A stretch of 64,000 nt of DNA, taken from positions 37,557,224-37,621,223 of the forward strand of contig AP025041.1 of the NCBI GenBank assembly GCA_036186865.1, in the 5' to 3' direction. This document shows, piece by piece, positions 9,633 through 21,150 of this stretch (its first letter is position 1; each line of letters starts with the position of its first letter). Made by a program: the position numbers and the translations under genes. The notes beneath the pieces are model-generated. The model had not been told where the DNA came from and did no database searches. It saw only the letters and a list, made by a program, of their open reading frames with translations. This DNA comes from Eustoma russellianum. Its lineage: Eukaryota > Streptophyta > Magnoliopsida > Gentianales > Gentianaceae.

Positions 9633-12600
9633 TTAGCTAATAGACAGGGTAGAGGCAAGCAGATCTTGAACAAATACAGCCCGGACCGCTGCTTGTTTCA
9701 TTCTTTTTTCTCGCTCTTCAGAACTCAAGGATGGATCAAACCTGCAAGCAACACAGTCAATAAGTTTAGAGATGGATTCAACTGAACAACAACAACAACA
9801 TTGCTCAATTGCCTTAGAAGCTCCTTCTATGTCGGGGTAGAGATGGATTCAACTTTAAGTGAATAAACCCTAGCGTTATGCACAGATACCAACAAAGACA
9901 CGGCCAAATGTAAGTTAACACTTCTTAAACTAGGGCTTCACCATGAAACACTTATTTGGAAACAATATCGATAGCTTTTGTTGTTGTTGGGATGGAAGTA
10001 TTGTTTGCCTGACTCGAAGACCCTAGCGATAGCTTTTGTTGTCGCTGGGATATACTGGGTATGTGTGTTGTTGTTGTCACTAAGTCAAGCAAAGTTTTGC
10101 ATTTATGGAACTGCACACCTTACAAGAAGAAACATATGCTAATTTCTAGTGAGATTTTATTGATTATGAAGAGAACCATATTCACAACAACAATCATATC
10201 GAGTATATTCCGACGACAGAAAAAGCTATCGCTAGGGTATGGGGAGGGTGAAAGGCAGTCAAACAATACCGTCATCCCAAGGGATAAAGAGTTTGTTTCC
10301 AGTTAGACTCCCGGTTTTATATATACCTGTATAGATAGCATAATAATAGGAATATGCACTAGTGAAGGGATTTCATTAAACATAAATAGAAAGCTTCCCA
10401 TATGAAAATAATCATAACATCACAAATAATTGAAAGACAAATACTAAAACAAAAAAGTGCAAGTCAACCTAAAATGTAGAGAGTATCTACTCCTCTAAGT
10501 ATACTCTAAGGTGCTCTATACCCTCCCTACACTTCCTTAACATTAATCCTCCGCCTCCATGAACTCCTATCATGTACCAGGTGCAACTCTAGTAAGTCAT
10601 GACTTGATTTGTACTATATTTGTAGCATTGGAACCAATGAATCAACAAAAATCACCTTGCTAGAAACCAAATGTCATTACGTCCATAAGAAGAATATACA
10701 TGTATGAGGCAGCAATTCATTGAATTAGCTAAACACATATATTATATTTGACATCACAAGGTGCATATCTGCATACTTAGCGATTAACTGATCGATAAAG
10801 GATGATAAGATAAGCTTGATAAACTGCATGCCATGCATCTTGAGACGATAAATACGCATATATTTTCGATCAAAAAGCAAAGAAACGTCAACAACAACCT
10901 CGATTTCCACATCTGCTGTTGTGATGCCGAGCTCTTTGTAGAAGTGTCCTCAATAGCAGACGCCAATGATTTTGAAATATCTTCTGCTTCCAGTGAAGGA
11001 AATTTCAGTACAAGGGACGACATCAGCGGATCAGAAATTGCATTGGGTGCATTATTTGATCTATATGCACTGCCTCTTTGAAGCACTTGTATATGAGCCT
11101 CTCGGATATCCCTTCCCAATAGAGACATTGCCTGACTGCTGGGAACTGCAACTCTACGTAATCTGCGGCATCGCTGCAAGTAATTCTGAGTTAAAGAAAT
11201 TTTAAGGTTGTGTAGAAAACTTCAAGTGGCTGAGCTTTGGGGGAACAATTTCATATAATGTAGTACAAAATACAAGATCTCATGTAAGAGGATATCTTGA
11301 ACAAGTGTCTGTGTTGAAGAGTTATATGAGCTAATATATCGCTTGCAACTTTGACAGAACAAATGGGACAAATCTGCAAAAAGAAGGCAGTTTGTCAATT
11401 CAAACCTGACAAAAAGATATTAGTGCAGATGGGATCAATATCACGTGGAGTAATCGGATAAAATTATCTATCTGAGATACCCAAAGAGTGTAAATACAAC
11501 AACGTTACTCCAATGCCTTAGAGTCTTCCGCCTATAGCGTGGTATGAGGGTTCGGATATATGCAACCATACTCATGTGTTAGGAACACACAGAGGTTGTT
11601 TCCTGATGACCAAGAATGAAAATTGCGTCAAGCTGTGCCAATCAACTGCTACTCCACAATATAAGAAGCTGAGTCATTTTGCTTTATTACATCATATTCC
11701 AAAATCAAGGAAGAGTGTATCCTTGACTCCATTGTAAATGGAAAGAGTATTCACCCAACAACAGAAAGAAATATGAATCCACTAATCCAAATTAGAGATA
11801 GCTGATCATATCATGCAAATGCAACACAGAACAGAGGCATCACCTTTAGTTGTCTAATTTAAAAAGAGAAGAAAAAAAAAATTGGCATTGAGAACAGAGC
11901 AAACGCACACAAACAAGGAAAATAACTAATCAAGAGACAACTCAAGAAATGACCCAGTGCCACCCTCCAATATCTGAATTACTTTGTAGAAAACAACAAC
12001 AACACATATCTAGCATATCCCAACAATAGCAAAAACTAAATTACTTTGTAGAGAGTATTTAATAAGTTCTGCACAGGGTATCCCTCATGTATTATGCACC
12101 GTATCTTTGCTTAAAACCAACTGAGATGCATCTAGGAGGAAATATATTAGTCAACATCATCATTTGATCTACTGCTATCAATACACATTTTGCACTCAAA
12201 GAAAACTAACACCCTTACATAGACCTTCAATTGCACTCTTCCACCAACACCAGGACATTCTACTGCAGTTAGAGCATAAACCTAAGGGACTCTTCAATTA
12301 CATAGACCTGACGGGCCCAAAGAGAAGCCTAAGGGACATTCTACTGCAGTTAGAGCATTGGCATTACTGATGAAAAACATGAAATTGAACGGATAATTAC
12401 ATTCCTTATGATTGAGCATCAGTATTAACTTTTTTTTGGTAGCACAGGCTTCACCTAAATACATTTGTAATGGTGAAGAGAATTAAACAATTGGTCATAC
12501 AAATGAAAATTGGTCTTTAATCCCATAGGGCATGTCTAAAAGTCAAGTAGCCATGGGAAGGAACATCCACAGAGCAAAACATGTATACAGGTAAAACACA

Positions 12601-14431
12601 TTCCACAATGCACGAGTAAATCGAGCAAATCTCGATCCTAAAAGTCTTCAACTTGGTGGTTTGGATGATTCTCGACTCTCCAAATCCATGTAGGAATCTA
12701 ACTATATTCAAATGGGTTTCTAAAGGACTTATTAGTGAAAAATATTTTTTTTTTTCGTTTGGGCATAAAAGTTCTAAGGCATAAAAAAAAATCATTTTGT
12801 TCTAGTCTCCCTCTTGTTTTCAAGTATAAGAATAGGAAGACGTGGTTGAGTATGAAGCGTAGAAGCCGTTCAAACTTCTTTAGGATGGTTTCAACCTACA
12901 ACAACAAAACAACAACCATACCTAATATATTCCAACGAAAGCAAAAGCTATCGCTAGGCTTTGGGGAGGGTGAGAGCTAGTCAAACAACACTTCCATCCT
13001 AACAGATATAGAACTTGCTTCCAGTGGACCCTAGCTCTATATATACCTACATAGATGACACAATAATAGGAATGATGCGATAGTGTACTAGTGAATAGAT
13101 TTAGTAAACCACGAGATCATAGATCTCGAATACCGTGCAACTTATTCCATGCCACAAGAGAAAAAAGATCTCGAATTTCTCTGACTCTATTATTGCCAAC
13201 TTCTTCGGTCCCAAAGACAACAGGTCACCAGACGGCCCAACATCTGATACCCCCTTTGTCTGCCCAACCACTAAACGAAAAAGAGAAACCTAAGAGCGAA
13301 AGCAGGAAATATAACCACATAAAGTTTCACCTAGTTTCATTCCTCTGTGTTGTTCTACAATAGGAGATATAGCAGATGCATCAATCCCATTGTCGAATTG
13401 ATAAGGTTCTCATTACAGAAGACAGCCGTTGACCAAACTTTTCTTTGGAAATAGCAGGTAGCTATAGGTGTTCTGACACAAAATGAGCTACACAATTTGT
13501 GACGGGATTAAAAAAACTTTGCTTTTAGTGATATGAGCTCGTGACCTTCTGATAGCTCAAAATGACAACTTGATTTAAGTTGTCTACGTAAATTTCTCAC
13601 TCCAACAACCTTCCTTCTTTTGGATCCTAAATCAAGTTGATCTCCAATGAATGATTATTAAGTTTCTTAAACAAGAACTTCATGAACATCATAAGCCATG
13701 GTAAACAGGAGTTTGGTTTCTGGATTACTGGAAAAATGTTTGGCCTTCAATGGATTCACAGAAAAAAATTTCCTTTCCTGCTTTTGAGAGGGGAAAAGGA
13801 AAAATGCCAAATCCACACCCAGAGATTCTCCTATTAAGTTCACAAAAATCATGTATTTGTCCTGATCACATTCTAAGCTTTCCTCTTAGAAGAAAAAGAA
13901 CAACAACGATTGAAGTCCTTCTGGAAATTTGAACCAAAATTCCACCATTAATAAAGATTTTAACATACCCACAGAACAAAAAAAATAAGAAAAAATATAA
14001 GAAAAAAAGGATGATATACAGGCATAACACATGGAAATTAAACGAATCCAATAAAAGAGCTCACGGTGACTTTAGACTCGGAAGAATGCTCATCTTCCAT
14101 GTGGGAGCAAAGAGAGATTATGTCAAAGTCGTCATAACAATATGGACAAGGGAAATCGGGTCGGACCTCCTCCTCCACCTCGTAATCATCGATGTTCAAC
14201 CTATCTGAACATTTCACAAGATCCCACAAAAAAACCAAGGCAAAAAAAAAAAAAACATCATAAAAACAAAACCCACCTCAAAAATCGATCAAAAATAAAT
14301 AATGATCATAAAAAAAACAAAAACAAACCAAGTTGGTCCCTTTGATAGTGGGCGGCGTGATGGTGGTGTTGCTGCAAATTGAATTGGCGCTTTGCAGCGG
14401 CAAGTCGGGAGGTCCAGAAATCAGACTCCAT
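9633..14431 (-). CDS. DI19: Di19 (dehydration-induced 19) zinc-finger protein, five exons
   Basis: Plant nuclear protein of the Di19 family, tied to drought, salt and light responses. I infer five exons: 14431-14329, 14204-14065, 11373-11296, 11179-10899 and 9741-9633, joining in frame to 236 residues plus TAA; the family is usually about 200-230. The N-terminus MESDFWTSRLAAAKRQF is family-typical. The zf-Di19 domain has Cys54, Cys57, His69, His74, then Cys83, Cys86, His97, His102. A basic RCRRLRR stretch follows at about 110-116, a likely nuclear signal, then the conserved SSQAMSLLGRDIREAHIQVL block. The Di19 C-terminal domain (about 200-236) carries EEREKR and FVQDLLAS. Introns 1, 2 and 4 use GT-AG; intron 3 looks U12-type AT-AC. 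Intron 2 (about 2.7 kb) and intron 4 hold SINEs. Relatives I recall have Gly where this copy has AVRAVF. Confidence 0.93.
9784..9840 (-). repeat. SINE family 1 fragment in Di19 intron 4
   Basis: A (CAA)n tail followed by GCCTTAGAAGCTCC and TATGTCGGGGTA, matching the 3' body of the family 1 copies. The 5' part is missing. Confidence 0.5.
9965..10076 (+). repeat. SINE family 2, truncated copy
   Basis: Contains GCGATAGCTTTTGTTG and GGGATATACTGGGTATG, followed by a TTG-rich tail. Other family 2 copies are at 10183, 12896, 18963, 31903 and 35461. The internal GATAGCTTTTGTTG stretch occurs twice, so the copy is rearranged. Confidence 0.55.
10183..10376 (-). repeat. SINE family 2, near-complete copy
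   Basis: Minus-oriented, with the CAA tail at the left, then AAAGCTATCGCTAGGGTATG, a block with TCAAACAATAC and GGGATA, and a TATATATACCTG 5' region. It aligns along its length with 12896-13110 and, inverted, with 18963-19123. It lies inside Di19 intron 4. Confidence 0.65.
11180..11295 (-). other. Putative U12-type AT-AC intron in the Di19 gene
   Basis: The 116-bp intron follows codon 107 (AAG). It begins ATATCCTCT (consensus ATATCCTTT) and ends AC. A TTCTTTAAC branch-site-like motif (11190-11198; consensus TTCCTTAAC) lies about 10 nt from the 3' end. Only AT-AC splicing yields the family-conserved join LFK|LQRCRRLRR. No GT donor near the junction gives that protein. Confidence 0.85.
11499..11675 (-). 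repeat. SINE family 1 copy in Di19 intron 2
   Basis: Same body as 395-575 and 63683-63866: CAA tail, CCTTAGAG block, GTTAGGAACACACAGAGG, then a CAACTGCTACTCCACAATAT end. Its flank to about 11745 is shared with 575-700, so it predates the Di19-locus duplication. Confidence 0.65.
11993..12035 (-). repeat. SINE family 2 tail fragment
   Basis: A (CAA)n tail followed by GCATATCCCAACAATAGCAA, the complement of the family 2 3' end. Nothing further upstream is preserved. Confidence 0.45.
12251..12358. repeat. Short imperfect tandem duplication
   Basis: The string GGACATTCTACTGCAG, continuing into TTAGAGCAT, occurs at about 12252 and again at about 12337. The spacing is roughly 85 bp. It lies inside Di19 intron 2 and is probably replication slippage. 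Confidence 0.5.
12896..13110 (-). repeat. SINE family 2, near-complete copy
   Basis: Minus-oriented, with a CAACAAC tail at the left, then AAAGCTATCGCTAGGCTTTG, TCAAACAAC, and a TATATATACCTACATAG 5' region. It is collinear with 10183-10376 and lies in Di19 intron 2. Confidence 0.65.
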
Positions 14432-16432
14432 CAAGAGCGAGAGAAAAAAAACAGAGAGATTGCAGAGCAGAAATAAATCTTAGCTCAGAACTGACATTTA
14501 TTAGTGCCAGCAAAACAATCAGTAAAAAAACAATTACAAAATTGTTTTACTTCTTGGAAAATCTGCTCAGCATTTAAAAACGTTATCTTGCTTTTGTTGG
14601 TTTGATGCAGAGACAGTTGTTGTAAGGTGAAAGGAAAAGAGAGAATACATAGAGGTTCTGTTTTAAGGCCTTTCTTTTCGGTTTTGTTTCTAAATTTAGT
14701 TCTTTTAACTGATTTCTAGTATGAAATAGTACTTGTTATCCATTGAATCTGGAAGGGGTAGTTAAGTTTCCCTCCACCTTTTGACTTTTTCATGCTTTTG
14801 CGCCTTCATCTCCACGTGAGGAACATGTATTCATCGCCACCCTCTCTCCTTTCACGAATTTTATTGTGTTGGTTGATCAACTAGTGGTCCATGTGTTCAT
14901 TAATCAACTAGTGGCCCAATGAAATAATGATAAATAAATTTTATCCACATACAAGGAGGTGATTGGCCAAAACAAAGGGACCCATAAATTTTTTACAAAT
15001 TTCATTGGTCAATGACCTACTAAACATACTTGGTCATTGACCATGTTAAAATTTGTGCTATCCTTTGTAAAGTCAACTTTTAAGTATGCTTTATAATATT
15101 AATTTGAAAACATGACCGAAAGATGGATTTCGGAAACAATAAGGAGAATGTAGACTATGTATTGTGTCAAAGACATATAGCGAATGTTGGAAATTTAGGT
15201 CCGTAGTACATAAAAGATTATAAACCAACAATGTAAAATATAATCTAAGAAAACTGGAAGAAAACATCGAAGATGTGATTCACAAAATAAGAAATTTCAT
15301 TTGTAAAAACCCAAGATTGTAGAAAATATATGAAAGATATGGTAAGCAAACGCAGAAAAAATGATGACACAGAAAAGAGAAAACAGACGAGATGTAACTT
15401 AAGATTACGGTTCTTAAAATAATTTTGTTTCTACCGGTGAACAACGTGAACTATTAGCAAATGTTTTGCAGGATATCACACCTTACTTCTGTTCTCTTAC
15501 AATGAGAGAAGAATTTGAACTTGTGTGTTAGAAGTGTTTGATATCAGAGGAAGAAGAGGATGAGGAAGAGAAGAGAAATTCTGCAGTATTCTTTAAAGTT
15601 TTCCAAAACCATTTCGAGTCTTTGTTTCAAAACATAGGATCCTTGCATTTATAAACATTTGTTTCACAAACAAGATGTTAAATTAACATCTCTCTACAGA
15701 AGTTGATTTCTAAAGTTGGTTTATGATAGTTCTATATTAAAATGAGATGTCTAAAGATGCAACAATTGCATCAACTCAAGAAAAGACATCACTGCTGAGG
15801 TCAGAGAACATTGTTACCTAACATTCGGCGACTTTCATCGAACGTTTGGTGATGCGTTCGCTACGCCTCAGATTCTACCACCAAAACTTCAAAGCACACA
15901 GTCGAACATGCGTTGTCACCGAACATTATGTGACTTTAGTTTTAAAGGTTTTGTTAATTTTGTCCAATTCATGTATCACTCAATTCTCCGATCAATTTTC
16001 TTGCATAAATTTGGAACACATTCTAACGTACTTTTATGTACTTTTTCAACCATCTCTCACACGATCTAAAAGTATAAACCAACATCTTTGATATCAAATG
16101 AAGATAATGACATATAACGGATACGATGACCTTCATGTTGAATTGCTGGCAGCACAAATGGAGTTATATAAACGGGAAGAAGATGAACGTTGCCTTGAAT
16201 CATATTTTGTTACTCTTTATATGAACAATCAAAAGACATATCATTATCTATTTTTTACAAGTCTGCGACGTGATGCAGAATCGATCATGATCTAATCTAT
16301 AATTTTCATAAACGCTCTATTGAGTTATCTTATAAAGGCACCCAGTTGTGGTGCGAAAATGAATCATCCTTTGGAAGAAAGGGTCAACTACCAGTTGCAA
16401 GTATTTGCCTTAAGTACGAGGAAGCTATATAC
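14432..16432. other. Di19 upstream region and intergenic DNA
   Basis: This is the 5' flank of Di19 (minus strand). A CACGTG G-box at 14813-14818 and a TTGAC at about 14781 lie some 350-390 bp upstream of the Di19 ATG. They could be stress-response elements, but such short words occur by chance. A pair of ATCAACTAGTGG repeats lies near 14877 and 14904. Short open frames at 15846-16295 show no family features. Confidence 0.35.
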
Positions 16433-17280
16433 ATATACTAGGGGTGGAGTTTCAGTGACGCCCGCTGTGTTTCACGCGATATGACGCGGCCAATGGCATG
16501 CCGCCACGTGGACACTTTCACTTTTTTATTTTTTTTAATGTATTATTTGATTTTCTACCCTAAATTTCTCTTTCCAGCTCCGACCCTCCTTCCAGTTCCG
16601 GCCTTCGTTCCAGATCCGGCCGCCCGGTGACAGCCACTACCTCCGGTGACAACAACTCGTATGCCTATATTGTTTCCCACTTGTGTAATAGCCATTTGGC
16701 TACCATCTCCAAACCTATCACCACCCTACATTATCAACTTGCCACCACCTTTTCTTTTGCTATCATCTAAAAAATCAGTAGAATGAGTTGACTCACTCGT
16801 TCTCCTCTTCCTATTCTTCAATCCTACAGAAATTTGATATTGGCAAGAAAATTACAGAAGGTGAAGAGAATTACAGAGAGAGAAAAAAATATGGAGGAAG
16901 GAAAATAGAAGGAATAGAGTTATGTTGGGAGGCTCGGCTGTAAAAAAATGTTTGTGTCCTCCTTTGCAAATAGATCAACTGATTTCTTCTTTCCACCCTC
17001 CTTGCCCTTCGATATCCTCTTGTTCTTTCCGACAGCCATGCTGATGATGGCGGTGGCTGTTGCGGCGGATGCGAGAGAGAGGAGGAGGCAGCAGATTAGC
17101 TGGGTGAAACTTTTTTGCTTTCTCTAATGTTGGTGTCCTCAGATTTCAGGGGAAGGTGATGGCTTTAGATGGATTAGAAAAAAATAAAAAAGTGAAAGTG
17201 GCCACGTGGCGGCATATCATTGGCCGCGTCATATCGCGTGAAACACAACGGGCGTCATTGAAACTCCACCCATATACTAG
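16433..17280. mobile_element. Non-autonomous Mutator-like element (MULE) with 9-bp target duplication
   Basis: The element (16442-17271, 830 bp) has terminal inverted repeats of about 100 bp starting GGGTGGAGTTTCARTGACGC. The arms match almost throughout, including CGCGATATGACGCGGCCAAT and the CACGTGG block. It is flanked by an exact 9-bp direct repeat, ATATACTAG, at 16433-16441 and 17272-17280. A 9-bp duplication and long terminal inverted repeats are the Mutator signature. No transposase is present. The interior has GC-richer segments (16570-16660 and 17030-17100), possibly captured host sequence, which would make it a Pack-MULE; I cannot identify a donor. Confidence 0.88.
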
Positions 17281-17580
17281 CTGAGGGGTGCCTGCAAATG
17301 CAGGCAGGTTGCCCCTTCCACCTTTTTTTTTTAATATAATTTTATATATACGTGTATATACACACACATATACATATATAGTGTGTACAGATATTGCATG
17401 TTGATTTTATTAGTTTTTTTTCTTATGCATAATTTCATAAATACTTTAATAGTTTCTTTCAACATGTTGGACTTTAAAATTTTAATACATTTACCAAAGA
17501 ACTATTCAAATCTTATCTAAAGTAAAAGTCAGTATGCAATAATAAAATATATTAGTTTACACCACTTAGTTGCAATTTTT
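17281..17580. other. Intergenic, no gene seen
   Basis: AT-rich spacer between the MULE and the foldback element, with a short (TA)(CA) tract near 17340-17380. Confidence 0.5.
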
Positions 17581-17629
17581 CGGGTTGGGATCTCATAACT
17601 CCACTTTCCTCATCCCTTTTGTGACCACG

Positions 17630-17716
17630 CGACACGTGGCAGCAAAGAGGGGTGGTGAGGCTAGATGCGGGTGACCCTCATCTAGCCTCACCACCCTCCC
17701 TTGCTGCCACGTGTCG
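17630..17716. mobile_element. Foldback (hairpin) MITE-like element
   Basis: Two 38-nt arms (17630-17667 and 17679-17716) pair at 35 of 38 positions around an 11-nt loop. Arm ends read CGACACGTGGCAGCAA and TTGCTGCCACGTGTCG. Weaker outer similarity (TTGGGATCTCAT near 17585 against the complement of ATCCTATCCCCAA near 17757) suggests a foldback element of about 200 bp. A related degenerate copy may lie at 35690-35800. A small-RNA precursor is an alternative. Confidence 0.6.
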
Positions 17717-18152
17717 TGCGGACACGCGTCATCGCACCCTATTTACGGTGAGGGGATCCTATCCCCAATTTTTCTAGCTGTGATTTCAGCTTTGTAAGGA
17801 GAACTGGGAATTTTGCAGACACAATCTTGCTAGGTTGGGCTTGCTTTTGGATGCGAATGTTGATTGGGGATCTAATCATCCAACGGATGTAATCGCTGCG
17901 GCTAATGCAGATTTAACGATGCAATGAAAATCTTGATTTTCAAAAAAAAAAAAAGAAAAGAAAAGATGTTGATAGTGTTGCAAAAGTGTAGTTTAGTAAC
18001 CTAATCAAGTTCTGTAGATTAAGGACTATTAAAAAATCTAAAAGATCTATTATGCTTACCGTAATCAATTTTTGATCATTTTTAGGTAGTAATTTGATTG
18101 GCCAATAACATTTAAGATGTGTTACAAACTTTAAACACCATGAAGCAACGGA

Positions 18153-18297
18153 AATTTAAATTTACAATACTACTACTACTAACAACAACAACAACAATGC
18201 AGTTGTCAAGTGGCAGGGATGATAATTTAAATTTACAATACTACTACTACTAACAACAACAACAACAACAATGCAGTTGTCAAGTGGCAGGGATGAT
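18153..18297. repeat. 71/74-bp tandem duplication
   Basis: Two nearly identical units starting AATTTAAATTTACAATAC, each with (TAC)n, (AAC)n and then GCAGTTGTCAAGTGGCAGGG. They start at 18153 and 18224. The second has one more AAC. Confidence 0.9.
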
Positions 18298-18962
18298 GAG
18301 GGCAAAAAAATAAATGGGCCACAAGTGAAAAGTTGTGCTTATGGAAAAGAATAGACTAAGCTAAAATGGTCATAAAGATGCTGTGTGCCATTGTAACGGC
18401 TAAAATTGTTTTGACGTGATGATTAGGTTGTGTAATCAATATTTAAGAAAAAAACTGAAATATTAAAGTATCAAACAAAACGAGAGAGATTGAAATACAA
18501 GAATCAAAATATTGGACGTTCTTACTGGAGATTGAACACTAAAAATAAGCATTGAACGTTTCGATAACCAGACGAGAATTCCTTATCTAGTCTGCATACC
18601 TAAACATCGAATGCTAACTAGTGTTCAATGTGTGAACCAACTCTAAAATAAGTACATTGAATGTTCGGTCTAGTTTTATGCATTTGAAAGATTTTTCAAC
18701 GAATTCTAGACAGTAAACATTGAACTCTAATTAGTTTCTTGCTGTTGAATGAACTCTAAACTATAAAGATTGGACGTTCGATGGGGAGCGGATTTTGAAA
18801 AACATGTCTATTTGAAAGCATAGTACATTGACCAATGATATTGTTTCTCTTTCTTTTGCCCTCATTTGTTAGAACATTAAACGTCCAACGTCTATATTGC
18901 TATCTGTGAGCCATTAACATCTATTTGAAGTGTTTTAGTTTGAAATCGTTTCACTAGTACAT

Positions 18963-19123
18963 ATTTCTATTATTGTGCTACTTCTGCAGGTATATATAGA
19001 ACTGAGGGTCTTACTGGAAGCAAACTCTCTATCCCGGTATTATTTGCATGCCGCTCACCTTCCCCAGGCTCTGACGATAGCTTTTGCTGTCGTTGGGATA
19101 TACTGGATATGATTGTTGTTGTT
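18963..19123 (+). repeat. SINE family 2, near-complete copy
   Basis: Plus-oriented: TATTGTGCTACTTCTGCAGG, a GGAAGCAAACTCTCTATCCC block, GATAGCTTTTGCTGTCG, GGGATATACTGGATATG, then a TTG-rich tail. It ends about 140 bp before the LINE. Confidence 0.7.
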
Positions 19124-19409
19124 TTGGTAGGTTGAAATCGCTCATACTACTTGGGCATTATGAGTTGAAAGTCAAAAATCAAGTACAAAGCATTTAATGA
19201 GGCAAGAGATAAGGGGGAGGGGGCTGCCTTGGATGATTTTGAACCACTCTATATCTATATAAAGCATTAAAAGAGGCAATACTTGATCGAATTTGCACTT
19301 AAATATAAATTGACACTAAACTGCTCTGGCGAAAAGGGTAACTGTCGTAACCGCCGCTTAAATTGCAGGAAACTCATCTTCTCCGGCGACTCAGCAGAGT
19401 GTACTGATT

Positions 19410-20485
19410 ATGGATCTGGACTCTGTTCTACAGGATGGAGGAAAGTCTACTGAAGAAATTGATCAGTTAGCGATGAGCATTAAGAAATATAAACGGCATG
19501 CAAATGGGGATGTTGTATTGCCGATAGAAAATCTGGTAAGATGCATGGGGTAGCAGAAGCTTCTCTGAGGTTTTGAGAGTCCCGCCGGTAGAGAAATCCA
19601 TCTATATTAGTGATGGAGAAGAGAGTGACATAGATATGGTGGATGATGAGGCAGATCCAACCATTGAAGAAGTAGGAGAAGTAAGGGCTGAACGAGTATC
19701 AATGGTTATTCCAGGTAGTGAACGAAGGAGACTGTGTAAGCCTTGGAGATGCGTACTGATCATAAAGCTACTTGGGAAGAGCGTTTCTTTCCGTGTTCTG
19801 GAGCAGCGATTACCGGCCTTGTGGAACTTGAGGGATGGGTGTGCCATAATTGATTTGGATGAAGGGTACTATATTGTTTGTTTCTACTCTAAAGATGATT
19901 ATCAGCATGTTCTTGATGGCAGACCATGGTTAATCCAAGGACATTACTTGACAGTGATGAAGTGGAGGCCTTTTTTTCCAACCAGAAGGTAATGTCATCA
20001 AATCCACCCTGGCATGGATTCGGTTAGCTAAGATTCCGGTTGAGTTTTATAATGAACCAGTTCTAATGCAAATTGGAAATAAGCTTGGCAGAGCAGCTAA
20101 GATTGACTCTACCACAATTCGTATGGAAAGAGGCAAATATGCAAGGATCCATGTGGAGGTAGATTTAACGAAGCCCCTTACGTCTATGATTATGTTGAAT
20201 GGGCATGAGTATAAGGTTGAATATGAAGGATTGCACATGATTTATTTTGAGTGTGGAAGATATGGCCATAGACATGATGATTGTGGAAGAGAAACTCTGG
20301 TGGAGAGGGTTAAGCCTGTAAATCTTGGAGACTTGGGAACACATGGGATGGAGGAGACCTTTGGTCCATGGATGGTGGCCTCAAATAGTCGCAGGAGACG
20401 AACCCAACCGCGAAACATGCAAGGGGTGGAAATATCACAACAAGAAGGCAGGAAGGATGGCAGACATGACTTACATATGCGCTGA
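19410..20485 (+). pseudogene. LINE ORF1 (DUF4283, zinc knuckle), broken
   Basis: ORF1-type nucleic-acid-binding protein. It starts at the ATG at 19410 and breaks near 19551 (TAG). It is open again at 19573-19992, which holds the DUF4283 core (about 19720-19975) with RRLCKPWRCVLIIKLLG and ending near MKWRPFFP. After another frame change it is open at 20066-20485. A knuckle-like motif, ECGRYGHRHDDC (about 20250-20290), has lost its first Cys (Tyr at that place). A Lys-rich open tail, 20624-21151, precedes ORF2. Not functional as read. Confidence 0.8.
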
Positions 20486-21150
20486 ATGAGGCAAATCAAT
20501 AGTCAGGGTGCTGCGGTGGGTCAACGTCTTGAGCAGGAAACTGTGGTGAATTATTCACAAAATTCATGATTTAGAGTGCTTGGGTTGGATGAGGATGCTG
20601 ATGAACGTGCATGAGTCTTTAACGTGGAGGAACTTCGAGAGTGTTTGAAAGAAGTCCCGAGTGTGGGCAAGGGAGTTACATTCACTGCCACATCTAAGTC
20701 AAAAGGAAATACTACTAAGGCTAGACAGAAGAAAGGAGTTCTGATGAAGACTCCTTTGAAGGTTAAACCACAAAGCAAGACGAGTTCAGTGGAGAAGGCG
20801 TCTATGACCACTGGACAGATAATGCAAGCAGGTAATGTCAAAGAGAACGATATGCCATCTTTGGGGGATTTGACTAACAGAACATTGGAGAGAAATAGGA
20901 TTCAGCAGCTGAATAAAACTCCCCATCCTAGTGCTGAGCCTTCGGTGGCGTCTGCTAGTGTTCCACAGCAGCATGCAATATACGTTAAACAGCTTCCACC
21001 TGATGTTGGGGTGAGTAGTACTGACCTCAGAGATTCTATGAATGTTACAAGGGGTGAGTATGTCCATCGAGATTCTTGGTCTTCTCCAGAGGAAGATCAT
21101 TGTGAGATTGTTATGGAGGAACATGGGGATTCTCTACCCCATCAACCTTA

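Noticed and set aside
13091..13363. 90-codon plus-strand open frame inside Di19 intron 2
   Set aside because: Low-complexity Ser/Pro/Lys text starting in a SINE end; no splice or domain support.
18480..18960. Recurrent ATTGAACGTTC-like words
   Set aside because: Irregular spacing and variable sequence; I could not define a repeat unit or an element boundary.
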